This document shows, in pieces, positions 33,900-43,691 of a DNA stretch of 55,143 nt. Source of the DNA: an uncultured Eggerthella sp. (GTDB lineage Bacteria > Actinomycetota > Coriobacteriia > Coriobacteriales > Eggerthellaceae); NCBI GenBank assembly GCA_900548955.1, contig URMQ01000001.1:1-55143 (forward strand), given 5' to 3'. Both the position numbers and the translations under genes were made by a program. The stretch's first letter is position 1. Each line of letters begins with the position of its first letter. Under the pieces are notes generated by a model. The model had not been told where the DNA came from. It did no database searches and saw only the letters and a list, made by a program, of their open reading frames with translations.

Positions 33900-35225
33900 C
33901 TACCTATTGGTTCCTAGGTACTCACGCAAAAACGCATCGTGAGTAGCCGCATCAGAACGTGCTTTTTCGTAGTCTTGAGTGAGTGCTTCTTGAGAGGCGA
34001 CATACGCATTAACCACTATTTCAGTTAAATCGCTTGGGAGAGATTCCGCCATCGTGCTAGCTTCAGCATCGGCTGCGTTATAGGCATCATTGTGTGCTTC
34101 TGCGGTTGCTCTGTCTTGAATCAAAATAGCCGCATTAGAGGCGAGCGCTTCTCCTGCTGCTTCGCTTTTCTTGGTCACATAGTTCAATAGTCCCGTAAAA
34201 TCTGCTGAAGAATAGTAGCCTTGGGCTTGCTCTATTAACGTTTTTGCTTCTTCAAATTTGCCTTTGGCTGAAGTGGTGTACTCCGTGGATTGAGCAACTG
34301 TTTCTTCATTGGTATTTGCAATAACTTGCGCTGATTGAGCCAGTAAAGCATTTCCTTCATTTATGGCGTTTTGGGCTTGTTCTACTAAATCGAGAGCTTG
34401 CTTAGCGGTTATGTCGTCATTGAGACGCTGTTCTGCAAAATCAAGCATTGTTTCACGAGAAACAATAGTTGCAAGTACATGATCCGCAGCTTCTTTATCG
34501 CGCTGAGAACCTTCTAGTTCATTACGAGCTTTTTCTGCATAACCACGCGCTGTACTAAGATCTTCCCGAACACCTGGTATCGAATCAACCAACGAGGTTG
34601 CTGTTGAAACAGTATTGTCATCGAAAGGTGACTGGAAAAAAGTATCTATAGTAACGGTAACTTCGTCGCTTTTTTCAATGATGTCACATGCTTCATGAAG
34701 AACACCAACACTGGTACTTAATCTAACTTGTTCTTGATACAACCACGAACCGCCTACAGCCGCAGCGCAGATGCATAGTGTTGCAACTACCGCAATGCTT
34801 ACCTGACGATATCGCTTACGACGTCTTTGACGTTGGGCGATTTCGGCTTGAGAATCCATCCCGAGAAATGTTGAATTCGACCCGGAATGCTCTGAGGAGT
34901 GCTTGGACTCTTTTACAGCGCGCTTAAAACCTTTTGTTTTACGACTAGTTTTTTTAACGCTTTCTGCTTGATTTACTGAAGCACTACCGTTTTCTGGAAG
35001 CGAAGAAGGTAGAGGCGAAGCGTCTGTCTGGCTCTTTGTTCTTTTCTGCCAAAATCTGAATCTACGAGGGGGCTCATCTAGGTCGGCAACTTTTTGCTCT
35101 AACACATTTAAAGAAAGCTCATTAGGCTTTCCTTGAGAAAATTCCTTTAAATGAAGAAACTTTCGTTCCTTTTGACCTAGTCCTCTTAAAGGTTCAACTT
35201 TTTTTGTCTTCTTGTTTTTAACCAC
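33900..35225 (-). CDS. Single-pass membrane protein with a coiled-coil outer domain
   Basis: No family recognised. The 441 residues comprise a basic, Ser/Lys-rich cytoplasmic part of about 140, one membrane helix (VSIAVVATLCICAAAVGGSW), and an external region of about 270 residues made of alanine-rich helices with heptad character (QALDLVEQAQNAINEGNALL). It ends in LREYLGTNR. It lies between the giant M28-fold protein and the DinG helicase on the same strand, 21 bases after the latter, and may be part of an envelope complex with the former. Confidence 0.75.
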   Translation of the reverse strand: MVKNKKTKKVEPLRGLGQKERKFLHLKEFSQGKPNELSLNVLEQKVADLDEPPRRFRFWQKRTKSQTDASPLPSSLPENGSASVNQAESVKKTSRKTKGFKRAVKESKHSSEHSGSNSTFLGMDSQAEIAQRQRRRKRYRQVSIAVVATLCICAAAVGGSWLYQEQVRLSTSVGVLHEACDIIEKSDEVTVTIDTFFQSPFDDNTVSTATSLVDSIPGVREDLSTARGYAEKARNELEGSQRDKEAADHVLATIVSRETMLDFAEQRLNDDITAKQALDLVEQAQNAINEGNALLAQSAQVIANTNEETVAQSTEYTTSAKGKFEEAKTLIEQAQGYYSSADFTGLLNYVTKKSEAAGEALASNAAILIQDRATAEAHNDAYNAADAEASTMAESLPSDLTEIVVNAYVASQEALTQDYEKARSDAATHDAFLREYLGTNR

Positions 35226-35246
35226 AAACGCACCTTCGCTTCATCT

Positions 35247-38200
35247 TTATTCTTCGTTTGATGAATTGCACCTGTTTGTAGCATGATGCAAGAAAACATC
35301 TTCTGCTATTTCGTCGCATGTAAGATATGAAATAGTATGACTTGGAAGAGAATTTAAAAATTTCTTTCCGTAGTATTTGGTAATAAGACGCTTATCAGCC
35401 AAAACAACTATACCTTTATCTGTTGAAGTCCGAATCAGTCTTCCTACCGCCTGCTTTATCTCAATTACCGCTGCAGGAAGAGAATAATGGGCCCATGCGC
35501 GATCGTCACGCTGTTGGCGTTCGCAAGATAGCGGATCTGTTGGTAAACCAAAAGGCAGTTTAGGAATAATTACCCCTTTTAAGGTTGATCCAGGCGCGTC
35601 AAAACCTTCCCAGAAACTCTTCAATGCAAACAAGCTTAAATGTTCATCTTTTAAGAAATCGTCTTTTAACCCTTTAACAGAGACACCCCATTTTTGACAT
35701 ACCAGCCTTAAACCGTCTTCCTTTAATGCAGGACGAACCGCTTCGAAACACTGTTCCATTTCACGTCTATTTGTAAACAGGGTAAGAAGAGAACCCTGTT
35801 GCGCACGATGCAATTTAATCAAAAATGATTCCAAAGCTTCAAGATATCCAGGTTCTTGAGGTTCTGGAATATCAGTAGGCACATATACATGCATATTAGT
35901 ATCAAAATCGAAGCTTGATTCCACTTGAAGTGTATCAGCCTGTGATTCTTCTGATTCGTTAAACCCTATCGCTCTATTAAACGCTTCAAACTGACCATCG
36001 ATAGATAAAGTAGCGGATGCGTAAATGACGCTTCTTGTTTCAGCGTAAAGCGATTCGTTTAGTGACTTTCCAATATCAAGCGGCTGAACATTGAAAACTT
36101 CCTCCAAGATACCCTTTGTTCTGTTTAGACGAACTGAATATACTTGGTTGTCGCTTTCGTGGAAAAATATAATTTCAAGTGCATCGTATAATTCGCGCAG
36201 TTCCAAAGCCACTAAAGCTAATTCTCGCTGCGCACTAGAGGTATCTTCCACCTGTTCAGCATATGCAACAATATCCCGTGTTGCTTTAATAAGTTTCTCT
36301 AACGTGTCATATAGACTTCTTGCGCAGCTTCGTACTCCTTGAAATGTTTCGCTCTGGCGAATTTCAGTATTCAACCACAAGTCGAACCATTCATATCCCC
36401 TTGGGCGAGATTTCTCGTCAAACACCAGTAAGTCTTTAGCACTTAAGCAAAACTCTTCTGCCGCAATTGAAAAAGCACCTGCTGCTGTCTGAGCTTTAGA
36501 TATAAGAGCACCATAGAGCGCTTGAGCTTCTTCTGGCGCTTGAGCGCTTCGCTTTATTCGAGTTAACACATTTATTGTGGCGGAGTCGCTTGTTACTTTT
36601 TGTATTAGCGCCTGAATCTCATTACTAGATACTGATAAAGAAAATGCTCGTCTTGCTTCTGCTTCCGCACCATGAGCCTCATCAACAACCCAATAGCGAA
36701 TAGGAGGTAAGAGTCCTCCTTCAAAACGGACATCCCAGAATAACAAGCTGTGGTTAGTAACCACCACATCACAGCGTTGTGCCTGTTCACGTGCTCCATG
36801 CACAAAACAAGAACGACCAAAAAATGGACATTTTCTGCGCAGACATTCTGCGCTGCTAGTTGTTATTCGCTTGCGCGGTATAGCGCGGTAATCTATTTTG
36901 AGCGCGTCCATATCATCGTAGTCGCTCTGCTCAATAAACGACAAAAGGGCAGATAGTGAAGGTGTTTGATTGATAGACTGTTTTTTATACAGTATTGTTT
37001 TTGGTCCACGATTCACTAGTGTTTCAATTTTTCGTAAACACGGGTAGTGACTAAACCCTTTTAACGGAGCATACGTTATTCCTAATGCCTTATGTAAAAG
37101 AGGTAACTCCTTATGAACTAACTGATCTAAAAGGGCATTGGTTTTTGTGGCTACTCCAACGGTAATTCCGTTTTCTTTTGCTGCATAAGCAAGAGGAATA
37201 AGATAGGCCATGGACTTACCTACACCAGTTCCCGCTTCAACAGCCAAATTGCGCGACTGCGATAACGCTTCATGCACAGCAAGAGCCATTTCTTTCTGTT
37301 CATTGCGCGTTTCGTAGTCCTTATACAAAGAGCCCAGTAAGCCTTCTGGCGAAAACGCGGCTGCAATTACTTTTTTATCCACAAAAGAAAGAACATCCGT
37401 TTCAGAAGTTTCATGCTTCGCATCTGAGTAAATTCCACTTGCAGGACTATTTGCATCAGGCCTCATAGAAGCTAAATTTTTAGTAAGCGATTCCTTACGA
37501 TGCAACCTTAGTTTATAAGCCTTGCCTTTAAGTTCTTCCCATACCTGAGGGTCAGCAAGCTGACGAAATACATACGCGGTATTCCATTCTTCAACTTCAT
37601 TCATGTCCCCTATGGCGCAAATAAGAGGCTGAGGCAGCGTTGCAACCGCTGCAAGCAGAATTCGATATACCAAACAGGTTGCTGCAACATCATCGTCTGC
37701 GCGATGCGTAGAATCAGGTCCTCCAAAAGCACGCACTAAATCTAAAAGACGATGCGAAGTAAAGCGAGGAAGAGCAATACGCGCTAGATCAAGAGAATCT
37801 ATCCAACGATTTTGTTTAAGTGATTCTCCAGCCTCACGCTTTGTAACAAACGTACGGTCAAAATTCGCATTATGTGCAACAAGATCTGAATCGCCCACAA
37901 ATTCCACTAGACCGCGCAGTGCTTCATCAGGATCAGGAGCATCTACTACATCACTATCACTGATATTTGTAAGGTGAGCAACGTCTTCAGGAATTTGTTT
38001 TCCTGGGTTAACAAATGTTATATACCATTCAACAATTTTCCCGTGAGCCATTCTCGCAGCAGCAATCTGAATTAACTCATCATGATTAAACGAAAACCCT
38101 GTTGTTTCCGTATCGATTACTACCACATCTTCATCTAATACACCGAAATCATGGGTTTGTGCATACTCTGCCAACCCGTGATATCGATCCCGAGTTCGTT

Positions 38201-38300
38201 GTGGTGTATTCTCTAGAATATACGTATCTAGGTTACTTAACTTATGTGTGCTTTGTTTTTCCATAGCAGTAAGACTATCATTTATAAAATTCGATACCAA
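35247..38300 (-). CDS. dinG: Exonuclease-DinG family helicase fusion
   Basis: A 1,017-residue protein. Residues about 58-225 are a DEDDh 3'-5' exonuclease (VVIDTETTGF, VAHNANFDRTF, HRADDDVAAT). From about 340 on is an XPD/DinG superfamily 2 helicase: Walker A EAGTGVGKS near 355, four cysteines of the iron-sulfur segment (C at PCLRKIE, then CLRRKCPFFGRSC), DEAH near 540, and the C-terminal motif QAVGRLIR. Such fusions are standard in Gram-positive bacteria and act in removal of R-loops or repair. The start is unsettled: TTG 38300 or ATG 38264 (MEKQSTH); neither has a good Shine-Dalgarno. Confidence 0.93.
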   Translation of the reverse strand: MVSNFINDSLTAMEKQSTHKLSNLDTYILENTPQRTRDRYHGLAEYAQTHDFGVLDEDVVVIDTETTGFSFNHDELIQIAAARMAHGKIVEWYITFVNPGKQIPEDVAHLTNISDSDVVDAPDPDEALRGLVEFVGDSDLVAHNANFDRTFVTKREAGESLKQNRWIDSLDLARIALPRFTSHRLLDLVRAFGGPDSTHRADDDVAATCLVYRILLAAVATLPQPLICAIGDMNEVEEWNTAYVFRQLADPQVWEELKGKAYKLRLHRKESLTKNLASMRPDANSPASGIYSDAKHETSETDVLSFVDKKVIAAAFSPEGLLGSLYKDYETRNEQKEMALAVHEALSQSRNLAVEAGTGVGKSMAYLIPLAYAAKENGITVGVATKTNALLDQLVHKELPLLHKALGITYAPLKGFSHYPCLRKIETLVNRGPKTILYKKQSINQTPSLSALLSFIEQSDYDDMDALKIDYRAIPRKRITTSSAECLRRKCPFFGRSCFVHGAREQAQRCDVVVTNHSLLFWDVRFEGGLLPPIRYWVVDEAHGAEAEARRAFSLSVSSNEIQALIQKVTSDSATINVLTRIKRSAQAPEEAQALYGALISKAQTAAGAFSIAAEEFCLSAKDLLVFDEKSRPRGYEWFDLWLNTEIRQSETFQGVRSCARSLYDTLEKLIKATRDIVAYAEQVEDTSSAQRELALVALELRELYDALEIIFFHESDNQVYSVRLNRTKGILEEVFNVQPLDIGKSLNESLYAETRSVIYASATLSIDGQFEAFNRAIGFNESEESQADTLQVESSFDFDTNMHVYVPTDIPEPQEPGYLEALESFLIKLHRAQQGSLLTLFTNRREMEQCFEAVRPALKEDGLRLVCQKWGVSVKGLKDDFLKDEHLSLFALKSFWEGFDAPGSTLKGVIIPKLPFGLPTDPLSCERQQRDDRAWAHYSLPAAVIEIKQAVGRLIRTSTDKGIVVLADKRLITKYYGKKFLNSLPSHTISYLTCDEIAEDVFLHHATNRCNSSNEE

Positions 38301-38329
38301 ACCATAACCCTTTAGTTGTAGGAGAAATC

Positions 38330-38974
38330 ATGACAAAAATAGGCTACTTCGCAACATACGCACGATTTGATACGGTCGACAAAGAAGCAGCTGCAGCTTT
38401 CCTAGGAGCAGACAACATTGTTGGTGACACGTTTACTATTGATCATGAAGTTACTCCTGATTCCGATAAAGCCTGGATTGTTAATCCTTTCGGCAAAAAA
38501 ATGGGATACCTAGAACCTAAAACTGCATCGCAAGTTGATCTTTGCAAAGCTAAAGGCTGGACAACTATTGCTATTTTGGCCCTGGTTGCTTTCTCTGAAG
38601 AACCATCTCCTGGCTTATATTGGGGTGAAGTGGTTATTATTTCCTACGATCCGAAATACGAGTCTGATTTTTCCGTTTTTGTTGAAGGTATTAGAAAACA
38701 GATTAGCAAAGGTGTTCGTCCAAAAGTTGCCCTTGGACCAGATTCACTCCAAACTATTATAAGTTCTCATGGTAACTGGCTTCCTACTGACCGTGTAGCA
38801 CTCCCAAAAAAAGAAAAGGGAACCGCCTGGGTTAAAACCGAACGAACCGGTACTGAAGCTCTTGTTGAACAAGCCCGTAAGGGTAACATCGGCTGTACTA
38901 TTGGTGCTTGGGCGTTTCTTTTAGTACTTGTTGCTCTTATAGTGTTTGGGCTCCACTCTTGCGGGCTGTTTTAA
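38330..38974 (+). CDS. Tail-anchored hypothetical protein
   Basis: A 214-residue protein with a compact N-terminal domain of about 150 residues (KIGYFATYARFDTVDKEA, GYLEPKTASQVDLCKAKGW, GLYWGEVVIISYDP) and one membrane helix near the C-terminus (AWAFLLVLVALIVFGLHSCG). TAGGAGA precedes the ATG. It is divergent from the DinG gene. I do not recognise the domain; the anchor places it at the membrane facing the cytoplasm. Confidence 0.75.
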   Translation: MTKIGYFATYARFDTVDKEAAAAFLGADNIVGDTFTIDHEVTPDSDKAWIVNPFGKKMGYLEPKTASQVDLCKAKGWTTIAILALVAFSEEPSPGLYWGEVVIISYDPKYESDFSVFVEGIRKQISKGVRPKVALGPDSLQTIISSHGNWLPTDRVALPKKEKGTAWVKTERTGTEALVEQARKGNIGCTIGAWAFLLVLVALIVFGLHSCGLF

Positions 38975-39006
38975 AGAGCGCTTTGCTTTTATAAAGGCTA
39001 AAAACT

Positions 39007-39948
39007 TTACTTTTCCAAAGCCTCAAACACCATTTGTTTACAAAGTTCTTCAAAGGTGATGCCCTGAACGCGAGCTGCATCGGGCAACAAAGATGTTGCG
39101 GTCATTCCTGGAAGAGTGTTCGTTTCAAGAACCCAGAATTTCCCTTGTTTATCCTGGATCACATCGGTTCTTGATACTCCTTCACATCCAAGTACTTTAT
39201 GAGCACGCAAGGCAAGTTCTTTAGCTTGCCTTGTTTCTTCTTCGCTCAATGGTGCAGGACAAATATGCTGCGACCCACCTTCTGTGTATTTCGACTCATA
39301 ATCATAAAATTCATTAACAGGAATAATTTTTATAACAGGTAAAGCTGTAGGGTTTTTCTGCCCTAATACGCCTACAGTAAATTCATTACCTGATACAAAT
39401 GACTCTACGAACGCAGAATTATCTACTGTAAATACCTTTTGAACTGCTTGAGTTACTTCTTCAACCGTGTTGCAGATATATACTCCAAGAGCACTTCCTT
39501 CTGTTGCGGCTTTTACTACACAGGGAAGTCCGACTGCTTCAATAATGCTCTCGCTAGCTATTTCCGAAGACTCTAACTTCATTGACTGAGGAGTTGGAAT
39601 TCCCGCTTCATTATAAAAATGCTTAGAAATAATTTTATTTGCTGCGGTAGCACTTGCCCATACACCAGATCCTGTATAGGGAATTTCAAGTGTTTCTAAA
39701 AATCCTTGAATTGTTCCGTCTTCTCCACCTTTTCCATGCAAAGCGAGAAAGGCAACGTCAAATTCTTCTGTTACTAATGTGCGTAAATCCTCTTTATTCG
39801 CAGGATCCAGCATTTCTACCATAAATCCAACGCTTTTTAATGCCTGTTCTACGCTTTTACCTGAAGACAGCGAAACTTCTCGTTCGCCGCTTTTTCCTCC
39901 AGCCAATAAAGCAACTTTTATTGAATTAGGCTCGAATTGAGAAGACAT
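39007..39948 (-). CDS. ddl: D-alanine--D-alanine ligase
   Basis: Joins two D-alanines for peptidoglycan precursors, using ATP. The 313-residue ATP-grasp protein shows SGEREVSLSSG (first signature), HGKGGEDGTIQGFLE, the ATP-grasp VVKAATEGSALGV, and the C-terminal RTDVIQ and ETNTLPGMTATSLLP loop. I chose ATG 39948 (MSSQFEPNSIKVALL), preceded by GAAAGAGAG; longer frames begin with non-family residues. It is about 30 bases from the convergent hypothetical gene. Confidence 0.95.
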   Translation of the reverse strand: MSSQFEPNSIKVALLAGGKSGEREVSLSSGKSVEQALKSVGFMVEMLDPANKEDLRTLVTEEFDVAFLALHGKGGEDGTIQGFLETLEIPYTGSGVWASATAANKIISKHFYNEAGIPTPQSMKLESSEIASESIIEAVGLPCVVKAATEGSALGVYICNTVEEVTQAVQKVFTVDNSAFVESFVSGNEFTVGVLGQKNPTALPVIKIIPVNEFYDYESKYTEGGSQHICPAPLSEEETRQAKELALRAHKVLGCEGVSRTDVIQDKQGKFWVLETNTLPGMTATSLLPDAARVQGITFEELCKQMVFEALEK

Positions 39949-40085
39949 AACACTCTCTTTCGTAACAACTACAGTAGTACCTATAGTAGTATTTCTATTA
40001 GTCTTTCGTGAGTATATCAAAGTACTCACACACTGCTTTAAAGACCAACTAACATTTCGTAAATCTGCTTGCTTATAATAAACCT

Positions 40086-41159
40086 ATGAATACTTCAATT
40101 TACTCATATAACATTTCAGAAATTCAGAATCTTCTTTCTGAATTAAACCAACCGCGTTTTCGTTCAAAGCAGTTAATCACTTGGCTCTACAGAGACAATG
40201 CTTCTTCGTATGACCAAATGACTAATTTGCCCGCTTCCTTACGGAAACAACTTCAAGAACGCTATCCTTTAATTCCTTTATCGATAGTGGATAAGCAGGA
40301 ATCATATGATGGCACAAGAAAATATGTATTTGAATGTGCTGACGGTGTTCAAGTTGAAGCGGTAGGTATCCCTTCTTTGACTAAAAAAGATAAACGTAAC
40401 GAACCTAAACACCTTACTGTATGTTTTTCTACCCAAGCAGGATGCGCTATGCAGTGTGCGTTTTGTGCAACTGGCGAAGAAGGTCTTTCGAGAAATTTAT
40501 CTTCAGGCGAAATGATTGCTCAAATTCTTACTGTCCAAGAAGACTTTCAATGTCGTGTCTCCAATCTTGTTTCTATGGGACAGGGGGAACCTTTTCATAA
40601 TTACGACGCAGTTTTAGATGCGCTTCGTTTCGCAAATAGCAAAGACGGGCTAGAAATTGGCGCGCGCCATATTACTATTTCCAGCTGTGGCGTACTCCCT
40701 GGCATAGATAAACTATCTAATGAACCTGAACAATTTACTTTAGCTATTTCTCTTCATTCCGCTATTCAACACAAACGCGACATGCTAATGCCCCGATGCA
40801 CAAATATGCCACTTACCGCATTAAAAGATAGCTTGCTTAACTACATCTCCTCTACTGGACGACGAGTTAGTTTTGAGTATCTTTTAATTGACTCAGTAAA
40901 TGATACTCAAGAAGACCTCGCCGCGCTTATTTCATTTTGCCAAGGTATTCTCTGTCACATCAATTTGATTCCGATCAACCACATTGAAGGCAGCTCTTTT
41001 ACTCCAAGCTCAAAACAAACTCAAAAGCACTGGGTTCATGCTTTACAAGAAGCTGGAAAAGAATGCACTATCAGAAATTCAAGAGGATCAGATATTGATG
41101 GCGCTTGTGGTCAACTTAAAAACAAGATAAAAAAATCGGGGTCACAGAACGCTCTGTAA
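40086..41159 (+). CDS. rlmN: 23S rRNA/tRNA (adenine-C2)-methyltransferase RlmN
   Basis: Radical SAM enzyme that methylates A2503 of 23S rRNA and A37 of some tRNAs. The 357-residue protein has the cluster motif CAMQCAFC (CxxxCxxC) near 121-128, SMGQGEPFHNYDAVLDA, and the two catalytic cysteines in the expected regions (the last in GSDIDGACGQL). It is divergent from ddl and convergent with parB. Its last codons contain the terminator of the parAB unit. Confidence 0.95.
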   Translation: MNTSIYSYNISEIQNLLSELNQPRFRSKQLITWLYRDNASSYDQMTNLPASLRKQLQERYPLIPLSIVDKQESYDGTRKYVFECADGVQVEAVGIPSLTKKDKRNEPKHLTVCFSTQAGCAMQCAFCATGEEGLSRNLSSGEMIAQILTVQEDFQCRVSNLVSMGQGEPFHNYDAVLDALRFANSKDGLEIGARHITISSCGVLPGIDKLSNEPEQFTLAISLHSAIQHKRDMLMPRCTNMPLTALKDSLLNYISSTGRRVSFEYLLIDSVNDTQEDLAALISFCQGILCHINLIPINHIEGSSFTPSSKQTQKHWVHALQEAGKECTIRNSRGSDIDGACGQLKNKIKKSGSQNAL

Positions 41160-41167
41160 GCCCCGAT
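41135..41167 (-). terminator. parAB terminator embedded in the rlmN 3' end
   Basis: ATCGGGG / CCCCGAT form the outer stem and ACAGA / TCTGT the inner stem; on the minus strand a run of seven T follows. It ends the parB transcript and overlaps the final eight codons of rlmN on the other strand. Confidence 0.88.
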
Positions 41168-41198
41168 CTCAATCTTTCTCAAGTATGGGTTCGGTATT

Positions 41199-42566
41199 TT
41201 AACTATCGGCCTTCTGAGAGTCTTTTACAGCCGAATTTTCTGCAATGAGTCTTAAAATTCGCTCAAGTTCCTCTTCGTCTTTAAATTGAATTTCAATCTT
41301 ATTTTTTCCTTGGACAGTTTTAACTTTTACCGGAACTGAGAGGAAACGAGTTAAGCCACGTGCAGCTTTTTTGAAACTTGCAGGAGCTGGAATTCGCTTA
41401 CTGGATCCTTTTTCTTGAGCTTGAGCTCTACCAGATAACAAACGAGCAATTTGTTCCGTTTCACGAACGCTTAATTTCTCATTAATTAATTTATTAGTAA
41501 GAGTTTTACGACCTTCAGCATCAGGAATAGATAAAATTGCACGAGCATGTCCTGCGGTAATTTTTTCTTCAAAAAGTAGCTGCTGAGCTTCTTCAGGAAG
41601 ATCAAGCAAACGAAGGGCATTAGCGATAGTTGAACGACCCTTAGACACTGTCTGCGCAACTTCAGACTGGGTCATACCCTTACGTTCCATAAGGCGCTTA
41701 TAACCATACGCTTCTTCTATAGGGTTCAAATCACTACGCTGGATATTCTCAATAAGTGCAAGCTCTAAAGCTTTATCGTTATCAGCAGCCCAGAAACGTA
41801 CTGGAATCTCTTTCATGGAAAGACTCTTGCAAGCTTGCCAACGACGTTCACCAGCAATGATCTGATAATAATCTCCAACTTTTCTTACTAAGATCGGCTG
41901 AAGAAGACCCTCTTTTTTAATCGAATTAGCTAATTCTTCAATTTCTTCAGGCTTGAAATTAGTGCGTGGCTGATCTGGGTTAGGCTGTACCTTTTCCAGA
42001 GGCACAACACCAGTCGCACCTTTTTCATCTTTAGGTTTAGTATCTATAGGCGCAGGCTTTGCTGCAGGTACCTGCTTAGCAGATGGCTGATCTTTTACTA
42101 CACGATTACTTGCAGACGATACCGACGCTTTAATCCCTTGCAAACGGTTGTCTGCGATTTGTGAAGCAGAGACTCTTTGCGTAGAGTTATTAATAGCTTG
42201 TGAGCTTTTATGCTGGAAAAAGGACTTTGGTTTACGTTCCTGACGAGCAGACTCTTGAGTAGCTGTTTTTGGACGTGCTTCTCGAGAAACAACTTTTGCA
42301 TTCTCAAGGGCATCTTCAGAAATATAAATATCGGAAGATACTTTTGAAGATGACGTATTAGAAGAAACTGTTTTTGATGTTTCACGTGAAACATCAGTGT
42401 TTGCTTCTTTTTGAAGACTAGATTGTTTCTTCTTCTCTACCTCAGAATTAATCTCTTCTGATTTTGATACAGAAGTATTTGCGTAATTAGTTTGGGTTGG
42501 ATTTAATGAACTATCATCAAATAACGCATTTAATCCACGTCCTAATCCACTTTTTTGTTTAGCCAC
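41199..42566 (-). CDS. parB: Chromosome partition protein ParB
   Basis: CTP-dependent DNA clamp that loads at parS and, with ParA, segregates origins. The 455-residue protein starts GLGRGLNALF, which is the ParA-stimulating peptide, then has a Ser/Lys-rich linker of about 170 residues that is longer than usual, the CTPase/ParB-N domain (IQPNPDQPR-type start, LLQPILVRK, GERRWQAC, ENIQRSDLNPIEEA), the HTH (TQSEVAQTVSKGRSTIANAL) and a C-terminal dimer domain. GTG start, overlapping the parA stop. A perfect parS lies inside the linker-coding part. Confidence 0.96.
   Translation of the reverse strand: MAKQKSGLGRGLNALFDDSSLNPTQTNYANTSVSKSEEINSEVEKKKQSSLQKEANTDVSRETSKTVSSNTSSSKVSSDIYISEDALENAKVVSREARPKTATQESARQERKPKSFFQHKSSQAINNSTQRVSASQIADNRLQGIKASVSSASNRVVKDQPSAKQVPAAKPAPIDTKPKDEKGATGVVPLEKVQPNPDQPRTNFKPEEIEELANSIKKEGLLQPILVRKVGDYYQIIAGERRWQACKSLSMKEIPVRFWAADNDKALELALIENIQRSDLNPIEEAYGYKRLMERKGMTQSEVAQTVSKGRSTIANALRLLDLPEEAQQLLFEEKITAGHARAILSIPDAEGRKTLTNKLINEKLSVRETEQIARLLSGRAQAQEKGSSKRIPAPASFKKAARGLTRFLSVPVKVKTVQGKNKIEIQFKDEEELERILRLIAENSAVKDSQKADS
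42378..42393. promoter_or_regulatory. parS site in parB
   Basis: TGTTTCACGTGAAACA, a perfect match to the consensus, within the linker-coding part of parB. Confidence 0.95.
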
Positions 42567-43650
42567 GGGCTATCACCTCTCGGGCAAGATTATTGTAAGC
42601 TTCGGTTCCTTTATTATCTGGAGCATATTCAATTATTGGTTGTCCATAACTTGGAGCTTCAGAAAGTTTAACGGTTCGAGGGATCATTGTATCGAACACC
42701 GTTTTACCGAAGAATGATCGCACTTCATTAACTACCTGATTAGATAAATTAGTACGAGAATCATACATAGTCATAACGATTCCGTAGATATCTAAACTAG
42801 GATTTAGCATCTTTTTGACACGATTCATTGAATCGAGAAGTTTTGTCACACCTTCAAGGGCGTAGAACTCACATTGAATAGGAACAAGGAGTTTATCTGC
42901 TGCTACTAAAGCATTAATAGTAAGTAGACCAAGAGAAGGGGGGCAATCAATGAGAATGTAGTCGTATCGTCCCCTTAAACCACCTAAAGCACTCTTTAAG
43001 CGGTTTTCACGAGCCATCTCATTTACTAATTCAACTTCAGCTCCTGCTAAATTAATTGTTGAAGGTAAGACGTCTACACCTTTTCCTACACACGCAAGAA
43101 TAACATCCTCAACGGGAGTTTCCCCTAGCAAAGCATCATAAACACACCCATCGAGTTCACGTTTATCAATACCATAACCGCTCGTGGCATTACCTTGAGG
43201 ATCTAAGTCAACTAAAAGAACTTCTTTATTCAGCGCGCCTAATGCTGCAGCTAAATTAACCGCGGTGGTTGATTTACCTACACCACCTTTTTGGTTAATG
43301 ATTGCAAGAATCTTTGTTTGACCAATACTGTGGGTTACAGGAGGTTTCTGTGAGAAAGGAACATAATGAGCCGTTACAACCTCTTCGTCTTCCTCTGCTC
43401 CTGTTGTTTGTTCATTAGAATCTAAAACTTCTTTAGATCTACTAATAACTTCATGAGAAACCTCTTCAACTGAAGTATTTGAAGGAGTTACAGAAGAACT
43501 ATCTATTTCTCGTTCAATTACTTGAGCTCGCTCATTAATTGCATCAAATTTTGTAGGTTGTTCTTCCTCAGGTAGCTCTTGAGATTTTGTTTCTGTTATA
43601 GGAGCCGTTGTTGCGTTTTTAATTTTTTTTCGGCTACTAAATAGTCCCAC
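42559..43650 (-). CDS. parA: Chromosome partition ATPase ParA (Soj)
   Basis: Walker-type ATPase that moves ParB-bound origins and can act on DnaA. With the start chosen here it has 363 residues: an acidic, disordered N-terminal part of about 110, then the MinD/ParA fold with the deviant Walker A KGGVGKST at about 121-128, DLDPQGNAT and DCPPSLGLLT. I chose GTG 43650 because GAGGAAAGGA precedes it; the ATG 30 bases earlier lies inside the -10 box. The core is ordinary but the N-terminal extension is unusual for a chromosomal Soj (usually about 255-280 residues). Confidence 0.93.
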   Translation of the reverse strand: MGLFSSRKKIKNATTAPITETKSQELPEEEQPTKFDAINERAQVIEREIDSSSVTPSNTSVEEVSHEVISRSKEVLDSNEQTTGAEEDEEVVTAHYVPFSQKPPVTHSIGQTKILAIINQKGGVGKSTTAVNLAAALGALNKEVLLVDLDPQGNATSGYGIDKRELDGCVYDALLGETPVEDVILACVGKGVDVLPSTINLAGAEVELVNEMARENRLKSALGGLRGRYDYILIDCPPSLGLLTINALVAADKLLVPIQCEFYALEGVTKLLDSMNRVKKMLNPSLDIYGIVMTMYDSRTNLSNQVVNEVRSFFGKTVFDTMIPRTVKLSEAPSYGQPIIEYAPDNKGTEAYNNLAREVIARG

Positions 43651-43678
43651 AAATGATCCTTTCCTCGATATTAGGTTC

Positions 43679-43684
43679 ATTATA
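43679..43684 (-). promoter_or_regulatory. -10 box of parA, next to parS
   Basis: TATAAT on the minus strand, 29 bases before the GTG start. The region where the -35 should lie (43,702-43,707) is the arm of a perfect parS, so ParB spreading or binding could repress this promoter. Confidence 0.65.
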
Positions 43685-43691
43685 TCTGATG

